Shown piece after piece: positions 1 to 8,220 of a stretch of 46,751 bases of DNA (within the stretch, counting starts at the first letter, position 1; every line of letters starts with the position of its first letter). A program made the position numbers and the translations under genes. This stretch comes from Candidatus Gastranaerophilales bacterium (GTDB lineage Bacteria; Cyanobacteriota; Vampirovibrionia; Gastranaerophilales; Gastranaerophilaceae): the NCBI GenBank assembly GCA_944324435.1, contig CALUWH010000014.1, positions 1 to 46,751 on the forward strand, given 5' to 3'. Below the pieces are notes generated by a model. That model worked only from the letters and a program-made list of their open reading frames with translations, searched no databases and was not told where the DNA came from.

Positions 1-77
1 TCTTTTCTTTCTCTTTTTATTCGCAAGAAAAGAGAAAGAAAAGGACATATTAAGAGGTTAAATTAAATTATATGCCT
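1..77. repeat. 77-bp direct repeat, copy 1 (hairpin-containing)
   Basis: This segment is identical to 552-628, a distance of 551 bp. Its first 45 bases form an inverted repeat, a T/C-rich arm followed by the complementary A/G-rich arm around a TATTCGC-type loop, with about 16 pairs. It starts at the window edge, so its true left boundary is unknown. No coding signal is convincing. It could be a dispersed intergenic element or part of a tandem array with a unit of about 551 bp. Confidence 0.8.
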
Positions 78-103
78 CTTTCTTGTGCCGGCAAGAAAGA
101 GGC
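74..103. repeat. 12-bp perfect hairpin in noncoding region
   Basis: GCCTCTTTCTTG (74-85) and CAAGAAAGAGGC (92-103) are perfect complements around a 6-nt loop. It directly abuts repeat copy 1 and begins inside its last bases. There is no T-run on either side, so it is not an obvious intrinsic terminator. Confidence 0.6.
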
Positions 104-551
104 GGAAAGCGGATTGTTGCCAGAGTGCGAAGTGTTTTGCGGCGGCAAAACACGCAGACACGTTTTACGGCAACAACCAAGCAGAACCTCTTGAGCCGGA
201 ACTCCATTCGCTCAATAATATAAATTGCTCGAGCTAAGGCAAGCAAACTCGCTTACGCTCAAACAGTGCTTGCCTCTGCTGTCCTCTCGCAAATATTATT
301 GGCTCATTCCGTTAAGGCTCAAAATATTTAAAATCTATTCACGCCTCACAAAGATCGTTCCGTAGATTTACCGCAGCAAATCAGTTTTTGTAATCTATGA
401 TTCCCAAAACCTACGAACTTTATAAATTTTTTGCGAGCGTACGGCGAAGCCGCGATAGCGAGCACAAGAGTGCAGGCTTGCCTGCAACAGCCATTCAATC
501 CCACGCCCTAAGGGCGTAGAACACATTTGCGGATTTTCTCTTTCTTTTCGT
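104..551. other. Noncoding stretch between the direct repeats
   Basis: No gene is supported here. The open frames on the minus strand at 58-246 and 395-577 have no ribosome binding site and low-complexity or Arg/Ser/Cys-rich translations. Two more small hairpins are visible: TGCAGGC/GCCTGCA at 471-486 and ACGCCC/GGGCGT at 503-517. The word GTAGATTTACCGCA occurs at 362-375 and again at 630-643, just outside repeat copy 2. Local base composition is more GC-rich than the flanking intergenic DNA. Together this looks like a mosaic of repetitive intergenic pieces. Confidence 0.45.
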
Positions 552-628
552 TCTTTTCTTTCTCTTTTTATTCGCAAGAAAAGAGAAAGAAAAGGACATA
601 TTAAGAGGTTAAATTAAATTATATGCCT
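552..628. repeat. 77-bp direct repeat, copy 2 (hairpin-containing)
   Basis: Second exact copy of the 1-77 sequence, including the long T/C-arm and A/G-arm hairpin (552-597). It is followed by GTAGATTTACCGCA (630-643), which also occurs at 362-375. After 643 the sequence becomes plain AT-rich leader DNA of the guanidine exporter. Confidence 0.8.
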
Positions 629-742
629 TGTAGATTTACCGCATCAATAATATAATTATATTTTGTATAAAGAACAATTTTTTCTAAACTTTAGACTATT
701 TGGATTTTTCGTTACAAAAATTTACGAACAACTATGGGTGAA

Positions 743-771
743 TTCAAGAAGCACTCAGTTTGTGTTAAAAT
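743..771 (+). promoter_or_regulatory. Putative promoter of the riboswitch-gdx transcript
   Basis: TTCAAG (743-748) is followed after 17 bp by TAAAAT (766-771), with TG one base upstream of the -10 (extended -10). The predicted start near 778 lies a few bases before the conserved riboswitch core, as expected. Confidence 0.5.
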
Positions 772-781
772 AAAACTAAAG

Positions 782-872
782 TTTTCTAGGGTTCCGCAAA
801 TTATTGTTTGGGCTGGACCGAGAGAAAACTCGCAAGGATTTGCGGACACGGAAGGATAAAAGCCTGGGAGAT
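782..872 (+). promoter_or_regulatory. Guanidine-I (ykkC) riboswitch aptamer
   Basis: The conserved blocks of the ykkC/guanidine-I class are visible in order: CTAGGGTTCCG at 787-797, GGACCGAGAG at 815-824, and ACACGGAAGGATAAAAGCC at 846-864, followed by TGGGAGA. A 9-bp stem pairs 793-801 with 838-846, and CGAG/CTCG pairs 819-822 with 829-832. The 3' part of the aptamer (862-872) is also the 5' arm of the following terminator, so guanidine binding should prevent termination (ON switch, established for the class). The gene downstream encodes a Gdx-type guanidinium exporter, the classical partner. Confidence 0.93.
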
Positions 873-897
873 ATTAAACATCTCTCAGGCCTTTTTA
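862..897 (+). terminator. Riboswitch-controlled intrinsic terminator
   Basis: GCCTGGGAGAT (862-872) and ATCTCTCAGGC (880-890) form an 11-bp perfect stem with a 7-nt loop, followed by CTTTTTA. The 5' arm overlaps the aptamer 3' end, giving mutually exclusive folds. It stands 25 nt before the gdx start codon. Confidence 0.9.
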
Positions 898-921
898 ATA
901 CGAAGAAAGGGAAAATAGATT

Positions 922-1239
922 ATGTCATGGTTTTATTTATTCATAGCGGGATTGTTTGAAGTAGCCTGGGCAATCGGTCTTAAATTATCACACGGATTTA
1001 CTCATTTTTGGATAAGCACCCTTACTGTTATTGGAATGGTTGCAAGCTTTTATTTCCTTGCAATTGCACTAAAAAACATACCGCTTGGAACAGCTTATGC
1101 AGTCTGGACCGGAATTGGAACTATAGGCACAGTTATTTTGGGCATAATCTTATTCAAAGAACCGGTAAGCATTATGCGCTTTGTATGTATATTCTTTATA
1201 ATCAGCGGTATTACAGGGCTAAAACTGTTATCAACTTAA
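922..1239 (+). CDS. gdx: Guanidinium exporter, SMR family (Gdx/SugE)
   Basis: A 105-residue small multidrug resistance protein with four hydrophobic helices, the usual family size. The membrane Glu of the first helix is present (GLFEVAWAIGLK), and the loop-3 region reads GTAYAVWTGIGTIG, close to the SugE/Gdx subtype. Members work as antiparallel dimers exchanging guanidinium for protons in the inner membrane. AAGGG about 10 bases upstream serves as RBS. Control by the guanidine-I riboswitch at 782-897 strongly supports guanidinium, rather than generic quaternary ammonium, as substrate. The stop codon overlaps the stop of proC on the other strand. Confidence 0.92.
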   Translation: MSWFYLFIAGLFEVAWAIGLKLSHGFTHFWISTLTVIGMVASFYFLAIALKNIPLGTAYAVWTGIGTIGTVILGIILFKEPVSIMRFVCIFFIISGITGLKLLST

Positions 1240-2048
1240 CCCTTACTCATAAGCGCTGATTTTTCGGCAGTTTTCTTTACTGTCTCAAAGAGAATTTCAG
1301 AAATATTACTTTCGTTCAATACTTTATTCCCTTCAGCCGTAGTTCCGCCCGGTGTTGTAACAGCTGTTATAAGTTCCTCAGGCGTATTCCCGGTTTCCTG
1401 AATCATTTTCGCAGCACCAAGAGCTGTTTGGGCGGAAAGGGTTAGAGCAGTTTTATAATCAAGCCCCAACTTTTCACCGGCTTTTGCAATCTCATTGATT
1501 ATATAATAATAAAACGCAGGACCTGAACCTGAAACTCCTGTAACTGCATCAATATCCTTTTCTTCACACAAAATAACTTTCCCGATTTTTGAGAAAATAT
1601 TTTCAACAAGTTTTATATCCTCGCGGCTCGCAGAATTATTCTTGCATATTGCACTCATACCGCACTCAAGAAGAGCCGGTGTATTAGGCATTACACGTAC
1701 AAATCTTTTATCTGTACCAAGAGCCCCTTCAAGCTTTGAGAATGTAATTCCCGCTGCAATAGAAATTACCAGCTGCTTATCTGTGACCAAATCTTTTATT
1801 GATTCCAAAACCTCAGGTACTACAAAAGGTTTTGTTGCAATAAGGATTATATCCGCATCTCTTACACCCTCTTTTGCATCTGACACAACCTTGATTCCAA
1901 AATTTTCTTTTGCTCTCTTTGCAGAATCCTCATTAACTTCCGCTGCAATAATATGTTCTTTATCAAACGTATTAGAGCTCAACAGGCCTTTTATGATTGC
2001 GCTTGCCATTTTGCCGGCACCAATAAAGCATATTGTTTTATTATCCAT
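1236..2048 (-). CDS. proC: Pyrroline-5-carboxylate reductase
   Basis: Catalyses the last step of proline synthesis, reducing 1-pyrroline-5-carboxylate with NAD(P)H in the cytoplasm. The N-terminal Rossmann motif is ICFIGAGKMASAI. The family signature appears as VMPNTPALLECGMSA, with VSGSGPAFYYYIINE and TTPGGTTAEGNKVL in the C-terminal dimerisation domain. I place the start at the ATG at 2048 (270 residues) because AGGAG lies 7 nt upstream. A TTG two codons earlier sits too close to that RBS. It overlaps gdx tail-to-tail by 4 bp and is the last gene of a leftward series after the YbaK-like gene (66-bp gap). Confidence 0.95.
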   Translation of the reverse strand: MDNKTICFIGAGKMASAIIKGLLSSNTFDKEHIIAAEVNEDSAKRAKENFGIKVVSDAKEGVRDADIILIATKPFVVPEVLESIKDLVTDKQLVISIAAGITFSKLEGALGTDKRFVRVMPNTPALLECGMSAICKNNSASREDIKLVENIFSKIGKVILCEEKDIDAVTGVSGSGPAFYYYIINEIAKAGEKLGLDYKTALTLSAQTALGAAKMIQETGNTPEELITAVTTPGGTTAEGNKVLNESNISEILFETVKKTAEKSALMSKG

Positions 2049-2114
2049 AATCAAACTCCTCTTCTTTTGTTTTTATATTACCTCGAAATGAATTTTAAGC
2101 AAGTTTATCAAGGG

Positions 2115-2579
2115 TTACGAACAAACATCAATCCATCCGGCGCTTTCTGATATTGAAAAAAGTTCGTCACATGTCAATTCTATTGCAGAATTAGAAGTTC
2201 CGCATGCCGGAAATACAGTATTAAAACGTTTAAGCGAGATGTCAGTGTATACCTTAACATTGTCCTTATTTACTCCAAAAGGGCATACACCGCCGATATT
2301 ATATCCTGTATAAAAAACAACTTCTTCCGGCGTAAGCATTTTGGCCTTTTTAGAAAAAAACGATTTATATTTTTTATTATCAATCCTAACATCGCCTGCG
2401 CAAACAATAAGAATACACTTATCGTCCTGTTTAAAAGAAAGTGTTTTAGCAATCCTTGCAGGTTCAACATTTAAAGCTTTTGCCGCAAGCTCAACCGTTG
2501 CACTTGAAACATCAAATTCCATTACTTTTTCTGCCAGATTATATGCTGACAAAAATTCTTTAACCTTTTCAATACCCAT
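2115..2579 (-). CDS. YbaK/EbsC-family aminoacyl-tRNA deacylase
   Basis: A 154-residue protein matching the stand-alone prolyl-tRNA-synthetase-associated editing domain (YbaK/ProX type). Typical features are KTLSFKQDDKCILIVCAGD, followed by KKYKSFFSKKAKMLTPEEV and the loop GYNIGGVCPFG. Family members hydrolyse mischarged Cys- or Ala-tRNA(Pro) or related species in the cytoplasm; the exact substrate cannot be told from sequence. The start codon lies inside the 3' end of the upstream basic-protein gene (11-bp overlap), implying translational coupling. No prolyl-tRNA synthetase gene is nearby. Confidence 0.88.
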   Translation of the reverse strand: MGIEKVKEFLSAYNLAEKVMEFDVSSATVELAAKALNVEPARIAKTLSFKQDDKCILIVCAGDVRIDNKKYKSFFSKKAKMLTPEEVVFYTGYNIGGVCPFGVNKDNVKVYTDISLKRFNTVFPACGTSNSAIELTCDELFSISESAGWIDVCS

Positions 2580-2982
2580 TTTTAGATTCCTGATTATTTA
2601 AACGATCAAAAGCTTGCTGTATAGCCTTTTCTTTTTCAACAAATTTTTTGTATTCTTGAGCAGCATTCTCTGCCTTTAATTTTAACTTATCAACTTTTCG
2701 TCCACAAGTTTGTACTACAAACATCTTAGCCGGGTCATTCTGCACCCTATTCTTCATTAATTGATATTGCACACCCCTAATTAAATAAGACCTTTTAGTA
2801 TTCTTCATTTTCCTAGCTAAAATTTCTCTTTTAGGCGTAGCTGTAATATCTTGAACATGCGAAACCGCTTCATAAATTTTAGGTTCAATTGTTTTTCTTA
2901 CCTTATTTACAGTTGTTGCAGTTGCTGTTTTGCCTTTATTATAAGCATTTTTTACCGGGGTAAATATTCTATTGATTTTCAT
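2569..2982 (-). CDS. Small basic protein of unknown function
   Basis: A 137-residue Lys/Arg-rich, soluble, mostly helical protein that I do not recognise. The middle part contains RSYLIRGVQYQLMKNRV and a single Cys (VVQTCGRK). The C-terminal third looks coiled-coil (LKAENAAQEYKKFVEKEK). GAGGAG lies 6 nt before the ATG, so the start is well supported. It follows the autotransporter gene by 49 bp and overlaps the YbaK-like gene by 11 bp, so it is probably part of the same transcript. There is no signal peptide. Confidence 0.75.
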   Translation of the reverse strand: MKINRIFTPVKNAYNKGKTATATTVNKVRKTIEPKIYEAVSHVQDITATPKREILARKMKNTKRSYLIRGVQYQLMKNRVQNDPAKMFVVQTCGRKVDKLKLKAENAAQEYKKFVEKEKAIQQAFDRLNNQESKNGY

Positions 2983-3031
2983 TCATTTCTCCTCATCTGA
3001 TAAAAATATTTAATCACAAATAAGGTTCAAA

Positions 3032-5641
3032 TCAAATACTGATTCTGAGTCCAAACTGCAGTGCAATACCATTTCTGCCGCCGTTTCGAATCATACCTTC
3101 CAAAAAGCCGGTGAACCTATCCCCCCAGCGTTTCTGTATTCCGACACCATACTGCACAAAAGGTTTGATTGCAAGGCTTGGAAGATAGACGTCATTAGCC
3201 TGAAAATTTGATTTATCGATTATATTCCAAACCATTGACACACTTAAATACGGTTGAAGATAGTTTTTAAAGTTCCCTATAATTTTTATTTCCGGCTCAA
3301 TCTGAATTGCATGAATCGGGTTTGCGCTCATACTTACATTACTGCTTGTTGTATAATTAAACGGATTGATAAAAGAATATGACATAATTAGGCTTGGCTG
3401 CAGAATTAGCCTCCGGCTTGCAATTTCCCAATTATAGCCGGTTTTTTCCGCAATCCCTGTGTTAAACATAACAAAATTATCTCTTCCGAAGTTAGTAGAA
3501 GCCTCTGCAGAATTTGCCCCTGCATTTGCGGTCCAGATTGAGAAGAAATTTCCTTTGTAAAAAGCGGCGTCTACCCCTAAAAGCCCGCCGTTATTATAGA
3601 TACCGTTACCTTCAAAAGTTTGGTGAGAACCATTATAAGAAACATAGGCTCCATATAAAGAATACCAGCCTCGTTTCAATTTTATAAGCTCGCTTTCTCC
3701 CCCGAGAATTGTACCATACATTACATTCGAGACCTTCGGGCCATTCTTTAGCGGTACATTTTCAAATGTTGCATAAGGCTTAATCCAAACTCCCCTTCTT
3801 TCTTCCGGCATAAGCAGCGGTGAAAATGCAAACTGGCGATACGCATCTGCGGTTTGGTTTTTAAAATCAAGACTTTTAACGATATTAGGCGGTGATATCA
3901 TTACCATATCTAAATTAGAAAAGATTTTTTTGTAGGTATCAATCTGTACTAAATACCCTGCAAGCTGTGCCGCAACAGCCGGAACATAAACTGCTGAATT
4001 AAATCCTCCCCTCGTAAAATCCAGATTACCGTCAGAAGAGTCATAACTTGAATAATAATTAAAAATAGGTGTTTCTATGGTCTCAGGCGTGTAAGTAACC
4101 GCATCTTTCAGAACAGAATCCGCAAAAGGTATTGTTATAAATTCTCCCTTTGGAGCCCCTTCTATTCTCAAATTTCCCAAATGAAGAGTTCCGCCGCCCG
4201 AGAGAGAAGAGGCATTAATCCTATCCATAGTATTTGTATTAAAATTCACATCAGCAAAAACATTGCTTGTACCTGATAATGTCATATTGCCAAAATTTAT
4301 GTTGTTAATTTCTCCATTTTGCATATTAAAATTAACTGCATTTGAAAAAGCCGTATTTGCTGCACTGAAATAATCAGCCCCTGCAAGAAGATTTACTGTT
4401 CCTGAATTAAAATTAAAGTCTCCTGTGAAATTATTATTTATACCACCAAGGTTAAGAGTACCTGCCCCATTTTTATTTACAACCCCAATCCCTGCAATTC
4501 CGCTCAAAATATTAGTGGTTCCTGACGAATTAAAGTTAATCGCAGAAGATGCTGTGCTATTATAAATATCATTCAACTCACCTGTTCGGTTAAGATTATT
4601 TCTAAAAGTTGAGCCTTCTATATTCAAAATTCCGGCGTTATAAACAGCACCGCCATGTCCGACTTGAGCCTCCGATGAGATATAATTATTTTCAAAAACA
4701 GAATTTTTTATGGTAGCTTCAGCGCCATCAGCATTAAAAATAGCCCCACCAGCCCCTGTAAAAGGAGTCTCTATATGATTATTGCTAAAGGAAGAATTCT
4801 CGACAGTCAAAGAGTTTGAATTATAAATTGCTCCGCCAAAAACTAGAGATTGGTTACTTGCCTCCGCATAGTTACCCTCAAAATTGGTATTTTTAAGCAC
4901 AATTGTACCTGAATTAAAAATAGAGCCGCCATAGCCAAATATACGTGATGAACCAGAAATATAGTTCTCACGAAAAGTTGAATTATTTATTTCCGCATTA
5001 CCTGTATTATATAAAGCACCGCCGGCGGATAAAACTTCTCCGTATGTAAAATTATTCTGAAAAATAGAATTGGAGATATTTAAATCCGGTGTCGCACCTA
5101 AATCATATCCATTTGCAACAGCTCCACCGCTTGAAGAAGCTCCATAAGCATAATTATCAGCAAATCTAGTGTTATATATTGAAACCGTTCCTCCATTTCT
5201 GTTATATACAGCCCCACCTACACCAATATTAGTACCCATTGAGTTTACAAAATTTCCACTAAAATCAGAACTTAATATATTTGTTTCACCACCATTATTA
5301 AATATTGCTCCGGCAAATTTTGAATTATTGTATAACTGTCCCTGACAATTTCGCACACCGATTTTATCAAAAAGACTTTCATTATTTTGATTTAAAACAA
5401 AACCGCCAAATAAATCATCCCCATTGATATAATAGTTATTACCATCAAATGTTATGTTTAGATTTTCAAATAAACTCCCTATAGAAGATGAAGCCTCAAG
5501 GTTTCGAGTAAAAGTTAATACATCGCCGTTTTGCGGAGTTGAATTAACGAGTTCATCAAATGTATTTATATCAATTGTCTGGGCATAAACATAGCTATTA
5601 TAAATAAATAACAAAAATATACAAAAAATAAATCTTCGCAT
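3032..5641 (-). CDS. Autotransporter-like outer-membrane protein with right-handed beta-helix passenger
   Basis: An 869-residue protein with a clear signal peptide (MRRFIFCIFLLFIYNSYVYA) and a long passenger of about residues 60-500 built of repeated turns of the type GGAIYN-x-n-SSFSNN, typical of Pmp/polymorphic membrane and pectate-lyase-like beta helices. The last 260 residues alternate hydrophobic and polar strands and end in ALQFGLRISI, as in autotransporter beta-barrels with a hydrophobic C-terminal residue. It therefore implies a diderm envelope. No SD precedes the ATG; a TAAAAT hexamer ends 7 nt upstream (see findings). The surface passenger's ligand is unknown. Confidence 0.85.
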   Translation of the reverse strand: MRRFIFCIFLLFIYNSYVYAQTIDINTFDELVNSTPQNGDVLTFTRNLEASSSIGSLFENLNITFDGNNYYINGDDLFGGFVLNQNNESLFDKIGVRNCQGQLYNNSKFAGAIFNNGGETNILSSDFSGNFVNSMGTNIGVGGAVYNRNGGTVSIYNTRFADNYAYGASSSGGAVANGYDLGATPDLNISNSIFQNNFTYGEVLSAGGALYNTGNAEINNSTFRENYISGSSRIFGYGGSIFNSGTIVLKNTNFEGNYAEASNQSLVFGGAIYNSNSLTVENSSFSNNHIETPFTGAGGAIFNADGAEATIKNSVFENNYISSEAQVGHGGAVYNAGILNIEGSTFRNNLNRTGELNDIYNSTASSAINFNSSGTTNILSGIAGIGVVNKNGAGTLNLGGINNNFTGDFNFNSGTVNLLAGADYFSAANTAFSNAVNFNMQNGEINNINFGNMTLSGTSNVFADVNFNTNTMDRINASSLSGGGTLHLGNLRIEGAPKGEFITIPFADSVLKDAVTYTPETIETPIFNYYSSYDSSDGNLDFTRGGFNSAVYVPAVAAQLAGYLVQIDTYKKIFSNLDMVMISPPNIVKSLDFKNQTADAYRQFAFSPLLMPEERRGVWIKPYATFENVPLKNGPKVSNVMYGTILGGESELIKLKRGWYSLYGAYVSYNGSHQTFEGNGIYNNGGLLGVDAAFYKGNFFSIWTANAGANSAEASTNFGRDNFVMFNTGIAEKTGYNWEIASRRLILQPSLIMSYSFINPFNYTTSSNVSMSANPIHAIQIEPEIKIIGNFKNYLQPYLSVSMVWNIIDKSNFQANDVYLPSLAIKPFVQYGVGIQKRWGDRFTGFLEGMIRNGGRNGIALQFGLRISI

Positions 5642-5648
5642 AGGATTT

Positions 5649-5654
5649 ATTTTA
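5649..5654 (-). promoter_or_regulatory. Putative -10 element of the autotransporter gene (near-leaderless)
   Basis: On the minus strand TAAAAT ends 7 nt before the ATG at 5641, with a TTTAAA-like -35 16 bp upstream. The DNA is very AT-rich, so chance is a real alternative. There is no SD between it and the ATG. Confidence 0.3.
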
Positions 5655-5671
5655 TAAATTTAATTTTTTAT

Positions 5672-5700
5672 TTAAATTACCAACCTGTACTGTATATAAT
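5672..5700 (+). promoter_or_regulatory. Putative promoter of the L,D-transpeptidase gene
   Basis: TATAAT at 5695-5700 is a perfect -10. The -35 position (5672-5677, TTAAAT) is a weak match at 17 bp. The predicted leader is about 53 nt. Confidence 0.45.
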
Positions 5701-5759
5701 TCCCCATTTGGACTATTATAGAAAAAGCAATTTTTTTTATCAGGAGTTTTGAAATTAAT

Positions 5760-6371
5760 ATGAAAATAAACTTTAACCCCTCAATTAGGAATACAATAGG
5801 AATAGCACTTGCAGCAATAACATTGAATACAACCACGCTTCCAATACGCGCGCAAGAGAAACCCGACACATTAGAGCTAAGCATAAAAGTTACGCCTGAG
5901 GGGACATCTAACGACACAATTCTACAAAGGGCACCTAATCCGGAAATTACAATCAAAGGAGAAAAGAAAAAGGCTATTATTGTTGTAGATTTAAGCAAAA
6001 ATATATTATATCAATATGATAAAGATGGCAACGCAACTACAGCCTACCTTGTTGCAAGCGGCAAAAAGCGGTACCCTACAGATCCGGGGATACGTATTGT
6101 AACTCATATAGAAAAGTATCCTTACCGATCTGCGCCAAAATCTACTCGCAGGAGAAGAAAACCTAATGATTACGGGCCAAGAATCATCTGTCTTGAAAAA
6201 GTTGACCCCAAAACAGGTAAAAGAAGTCCAACAGGAGAGTTTATACACGGGACAAATAACCCAAATTCCCTGGGTAAGTATGCATCTCTTGGCTGCATAA
6301 GAATGGATAACGGAGTTATCACAAAACTGGCAGAAGAAGTTAAAAGAGGGGATTTGATTCTTATTAAATAA
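5760..6371 (+). CDS. L,D-transpeptidase (YkuD domain)
   Basis: A 203-residue envelope enzyme. After an N-terminal hydrophobic segment (TIGIALAAITLNTTTLPIRA, likely signal) comes a YkuD domain from about residue 75. The catalytic motif is complete: His163 in HGTNNPNSLG and Cys179 in SLGCIRM. Such enzymes form 3-3 peptidoglycan cross-links or anchor proteins to peptidoglycan. A basic linker (STRRRRKPNDYG) sits within the domain. AGGAG lies 13 nt upstream of the ATG, longer than usual. It is followed by pheS after an 81-bp gap. Confidence 0.9.
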   Translation: MKINFNPSIRNTIGIALAAITLNTTTLPIRAQEKPDTLELSIKVTPEGTSNDTILQRAPNPEITIKGEKKKAIIVVDLSKNILYQYDKDGNATTAYLVASGKKRYPTDPGIRIVTHIEKYPYRSAPKSTRRRRKPNDYGPRIICLEKVDPKTGKRSPTGEFIHGTNNPNSLGKYASLGCIRMDNGVITKLAEEVKRGDLILIK

Positions 6372-6452
6372 GTTTTAGCATTTTGCCAAGCCTTGCAGCT
6401 TTACATTTTAACTCTCTCGCGGTATCATTTTCCTAAGGGAGAAAGAATAGAA

Positions 6453-7487
6453 ATGAAGACACAACTGGAAAATATTTATTCATCCGCAAAGGCTGATATT
6501 GAAAATGCTCAAACCATTAGTGACATTGACGAAATCAGATTAAAATATTTAAGCCGCAAAGGTGAATTTAACTCAATCAAAAAGGGGCTTAAAGATTTAT
6601 CTGACGAAGATAAAAGGGTTGTAGGAGCTCTTGCAAATCAGATTACCCAGGATTTGGAATCCCTTCTAAAAGAAAAACACGACCTTTTTTACCAAAAAGA
6701 ATTAAACGAAAAACTACAAAAGGATCGTATTGATATAACACTTAGCGGCAAATACATTCCGCAAGGAAAAGCACACCTGCTTACTTCAACAACAAATGAA
6801 ATTGTGTCTATATTCCAGAACCTCGGGTTTTCAGTAATAAGCCCGGAACTTTCTCCGGAGGTTGAAACCGAGTATTATAACTTTGACATGCTCAATGTTC
6901 CAAAAGATCATCCGGCAAGGGATGTTCAAGACACCTTCTACGTAAAAGGAATGCCGGGAGTAGTGCTAAGAAGCCAAACTTCAGGAGCACAGATTCACGT
7001 TATGGAGAACCAGAAACCGCCTATTAAAGTAGTTGCGCCCGGAAGAGTATACAGAAACGAGAATATTAACGCAAGAAAAAACAATTTTTTCCATCAGATA
7101 GAAGGATTGTATATTGACAAAGATATCACATTCGGAGACCTGAAAGGTGTTTTAAATGAATTTATAAGACTCTATTTCGGCGCGGCTCGTCCTACACGCT
7201 TTAGAAGCAGCTTCTTCCCATTTACGGAGCCTTCTGCAGAACTTGATGTTCAGTGCATAATGTGCCATGGAGAAGGGTGCAGAATATGCGGCGGAACAGG
7301 ATGGCTTGAAATTCTGGGATGCGGCATGGTAGATGTTAATGTACTCAATGGTGTTGGTATTGATCCGGATGTTTATTCAGGATTCGCATTCGGTATGGGG
7401 GTCGAAAGACTTGCGATGCTTAAATACGCTGTTGATGATATAAGATTGTTCTTCAACAACGACAAACGTTTCTTAGAACAATTCTAG
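6453..7487 (+). CDS. pheS: Phenylalanine-tRNA ligase alpha subunit
   Basis: A 344-residue class II synthetase alpha subunit, the normal length. The N-terminal coiled coil (residues 1-90) is followed by the catalytic core with motif 2 (RVYRNENINARKNNFFHQIEGL), shortened here to its visible core FHQIEGLYID, and motif 3 (GFAFGMGVERLAML). It also has CIMCHGEGCRICGGTGW, the usual Cys-rich insertion before GCGMVD. The frame stays open 20 codons upstream, but MKTQLENIY at 6453 is the natural family start and has AGGGAG upstream. The beta subunit pheT is not next to it, although the two are often adjacent in bacteria. Confidence 0.96.
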   Translation: MKTQLENIYSSAKADIENAQTISDIDEIRLKYLSRKGEFNSIKKGLKDLSDEDKRVVGALANQITQDLESLLKEKHDLFYQKELNEKLQKDRIDITLSGKYIPQGKAHLLTSTTNEIVSIFQNLGFSVISPELSPEVETEYYNFDMLNVPKDHPARDVQDTFYVKGMPGVVLRSQTSGAQIHVMENQKPPIKVVAPGRVYRNENINARKNNFFHQIEGLYIDKDITFGDLKGVLNEFIRLYFGAARPTRFRSSFFPFTEPSAELDVQCIMCHGEGCRICGGTGWLEILGCGMVDVNVLNGVGIDPDVYSGFAFGMGVERLAMLKYAVDDIRLFFNNDKRFLEQF

Positions 7488-7514
7488 ACAAAAATTAATA
7501 AAGAGGAGCAATAT

Positions 7515-8213
7515 ATGAAACGACTTTTTGCGATGCTGACAATGTTTCTTTTGTTGGGTACAACTTGTTATGCGTCTTCTTCTTACGCATATTTTGAAAC
7601 AAAAAAAGAACATGAAGCAACACTTGAGCACGTCAGCCAGGTCGGATTCAAACTGCTGAATGATAATAGAATTGATAAACGTATAACATTTACACTTAAT
7701 GATTCTAAAGTTGTCAATGCATATTCAAGCATCTTTGATCGTTCTGTAACCATTAACAAAGGTTTATACTCACTGCTTGACGATGAAGATATGCTTGCAG
7801 CAATCTTAGGACATGAAATTTCTCACAGCATTGACGGTTATAGCGGAATTTTAAGAGGATATTTTTCATTCGTCACGAGCATTTGCTGCCCTAAAAAATA
7901 CGAATACAAATCAGATAAAAGAGCAGTCGATTTTATGGTAAATGCAGGATACCACCCTGTTGCAATGATTGTTATTATGAATAAAGCTTTTCCTCAATAC
8001 AGGTATGACTGGTGTGCAGCACATCCTTTAACAAGCAGAAGGATGATGGAAGTTTACGAATACATTTACAAAAAGTACCCTGAATATCTAGTAAATAATA
8101 AATACAAGACAAATATTTACTACCAGAATTTTCTTTTAACTTCAAGAGAAAACAGGATGAAACTCCAGAAGAAAGTAGAATCCGGCTCAAAGAGGAAGGT
8201 TCATTACCTGTAG
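7515..8213 (+). CDS. M48-family zinc metalloprotease, exported
   Basis: A 232-residue protein with a signal peptide (MKRLFAMLTMFLLLGTTCYA). The zinc motif HEISH is at residues 100-104 within MLAAILGHEISHSIDG. Glu130 in EYKSDKRAVDF is in the position of the third ligand of the M48 ExxxD motif, and HPLTSRRM near the C-terminus is also characteristic. It lacks TPR repeats, so it resembles the small BepA/LoiP core only. It probably acts in periplasmic protein quality control (inference). AGAGGAG lies 8 nt before the start. It is followed after 7 bp by a small exported protein. Confidence 0.87.
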   Translation: MKRLFAMLTMFLLLGTTCYASSSYAYFETKKEHEATLEHVSQVGFKLLNDNRIDKRITFTLNDSKVVNAYSSIFDRSVTINKGLYSLLDDEDMLAAILGHEISHSIDGYSGILRGYFSFVTSICCPKKYEYKSDKRAVDFMVNAGYHPVAMIVIMNKAFPQYRYDWCAAHPLTSRRMMEVYEYIYKKYPEYLVNNKYKTNIYYQNFLLTSRENRMKLQKKVESGSKRKVHYL

Positions 8214-8220
8214 GATTAGT

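Noticed and set aside
58..577. Two minus-strand open frames of about 60 codons in the first 600 bp
   Set aside because: No ribosome binding site, low-complexity or Arg/Cys-rich translations, and they run through hairpins and repeats; best explained as noncoding repetitive DNA.
1642..2091. 149-codon plus-strand frame opposite proC
   Set aside because: Complement of a clearly recognised proC; no supporting signals.
5672..5998. Minus-strand 108-codon frame opposite the L,D-transpeptidase
   Set aside because: Lies opposite the transpeptidase gene, which has intact HGT and SLGCIRM motifs; no signals support the reverse frame.
6372..6452. Attenuator leader peptide before pheS
   Set aside because: No short frame rich in Phe codons and no terminator/antiterminator pair could be seen.
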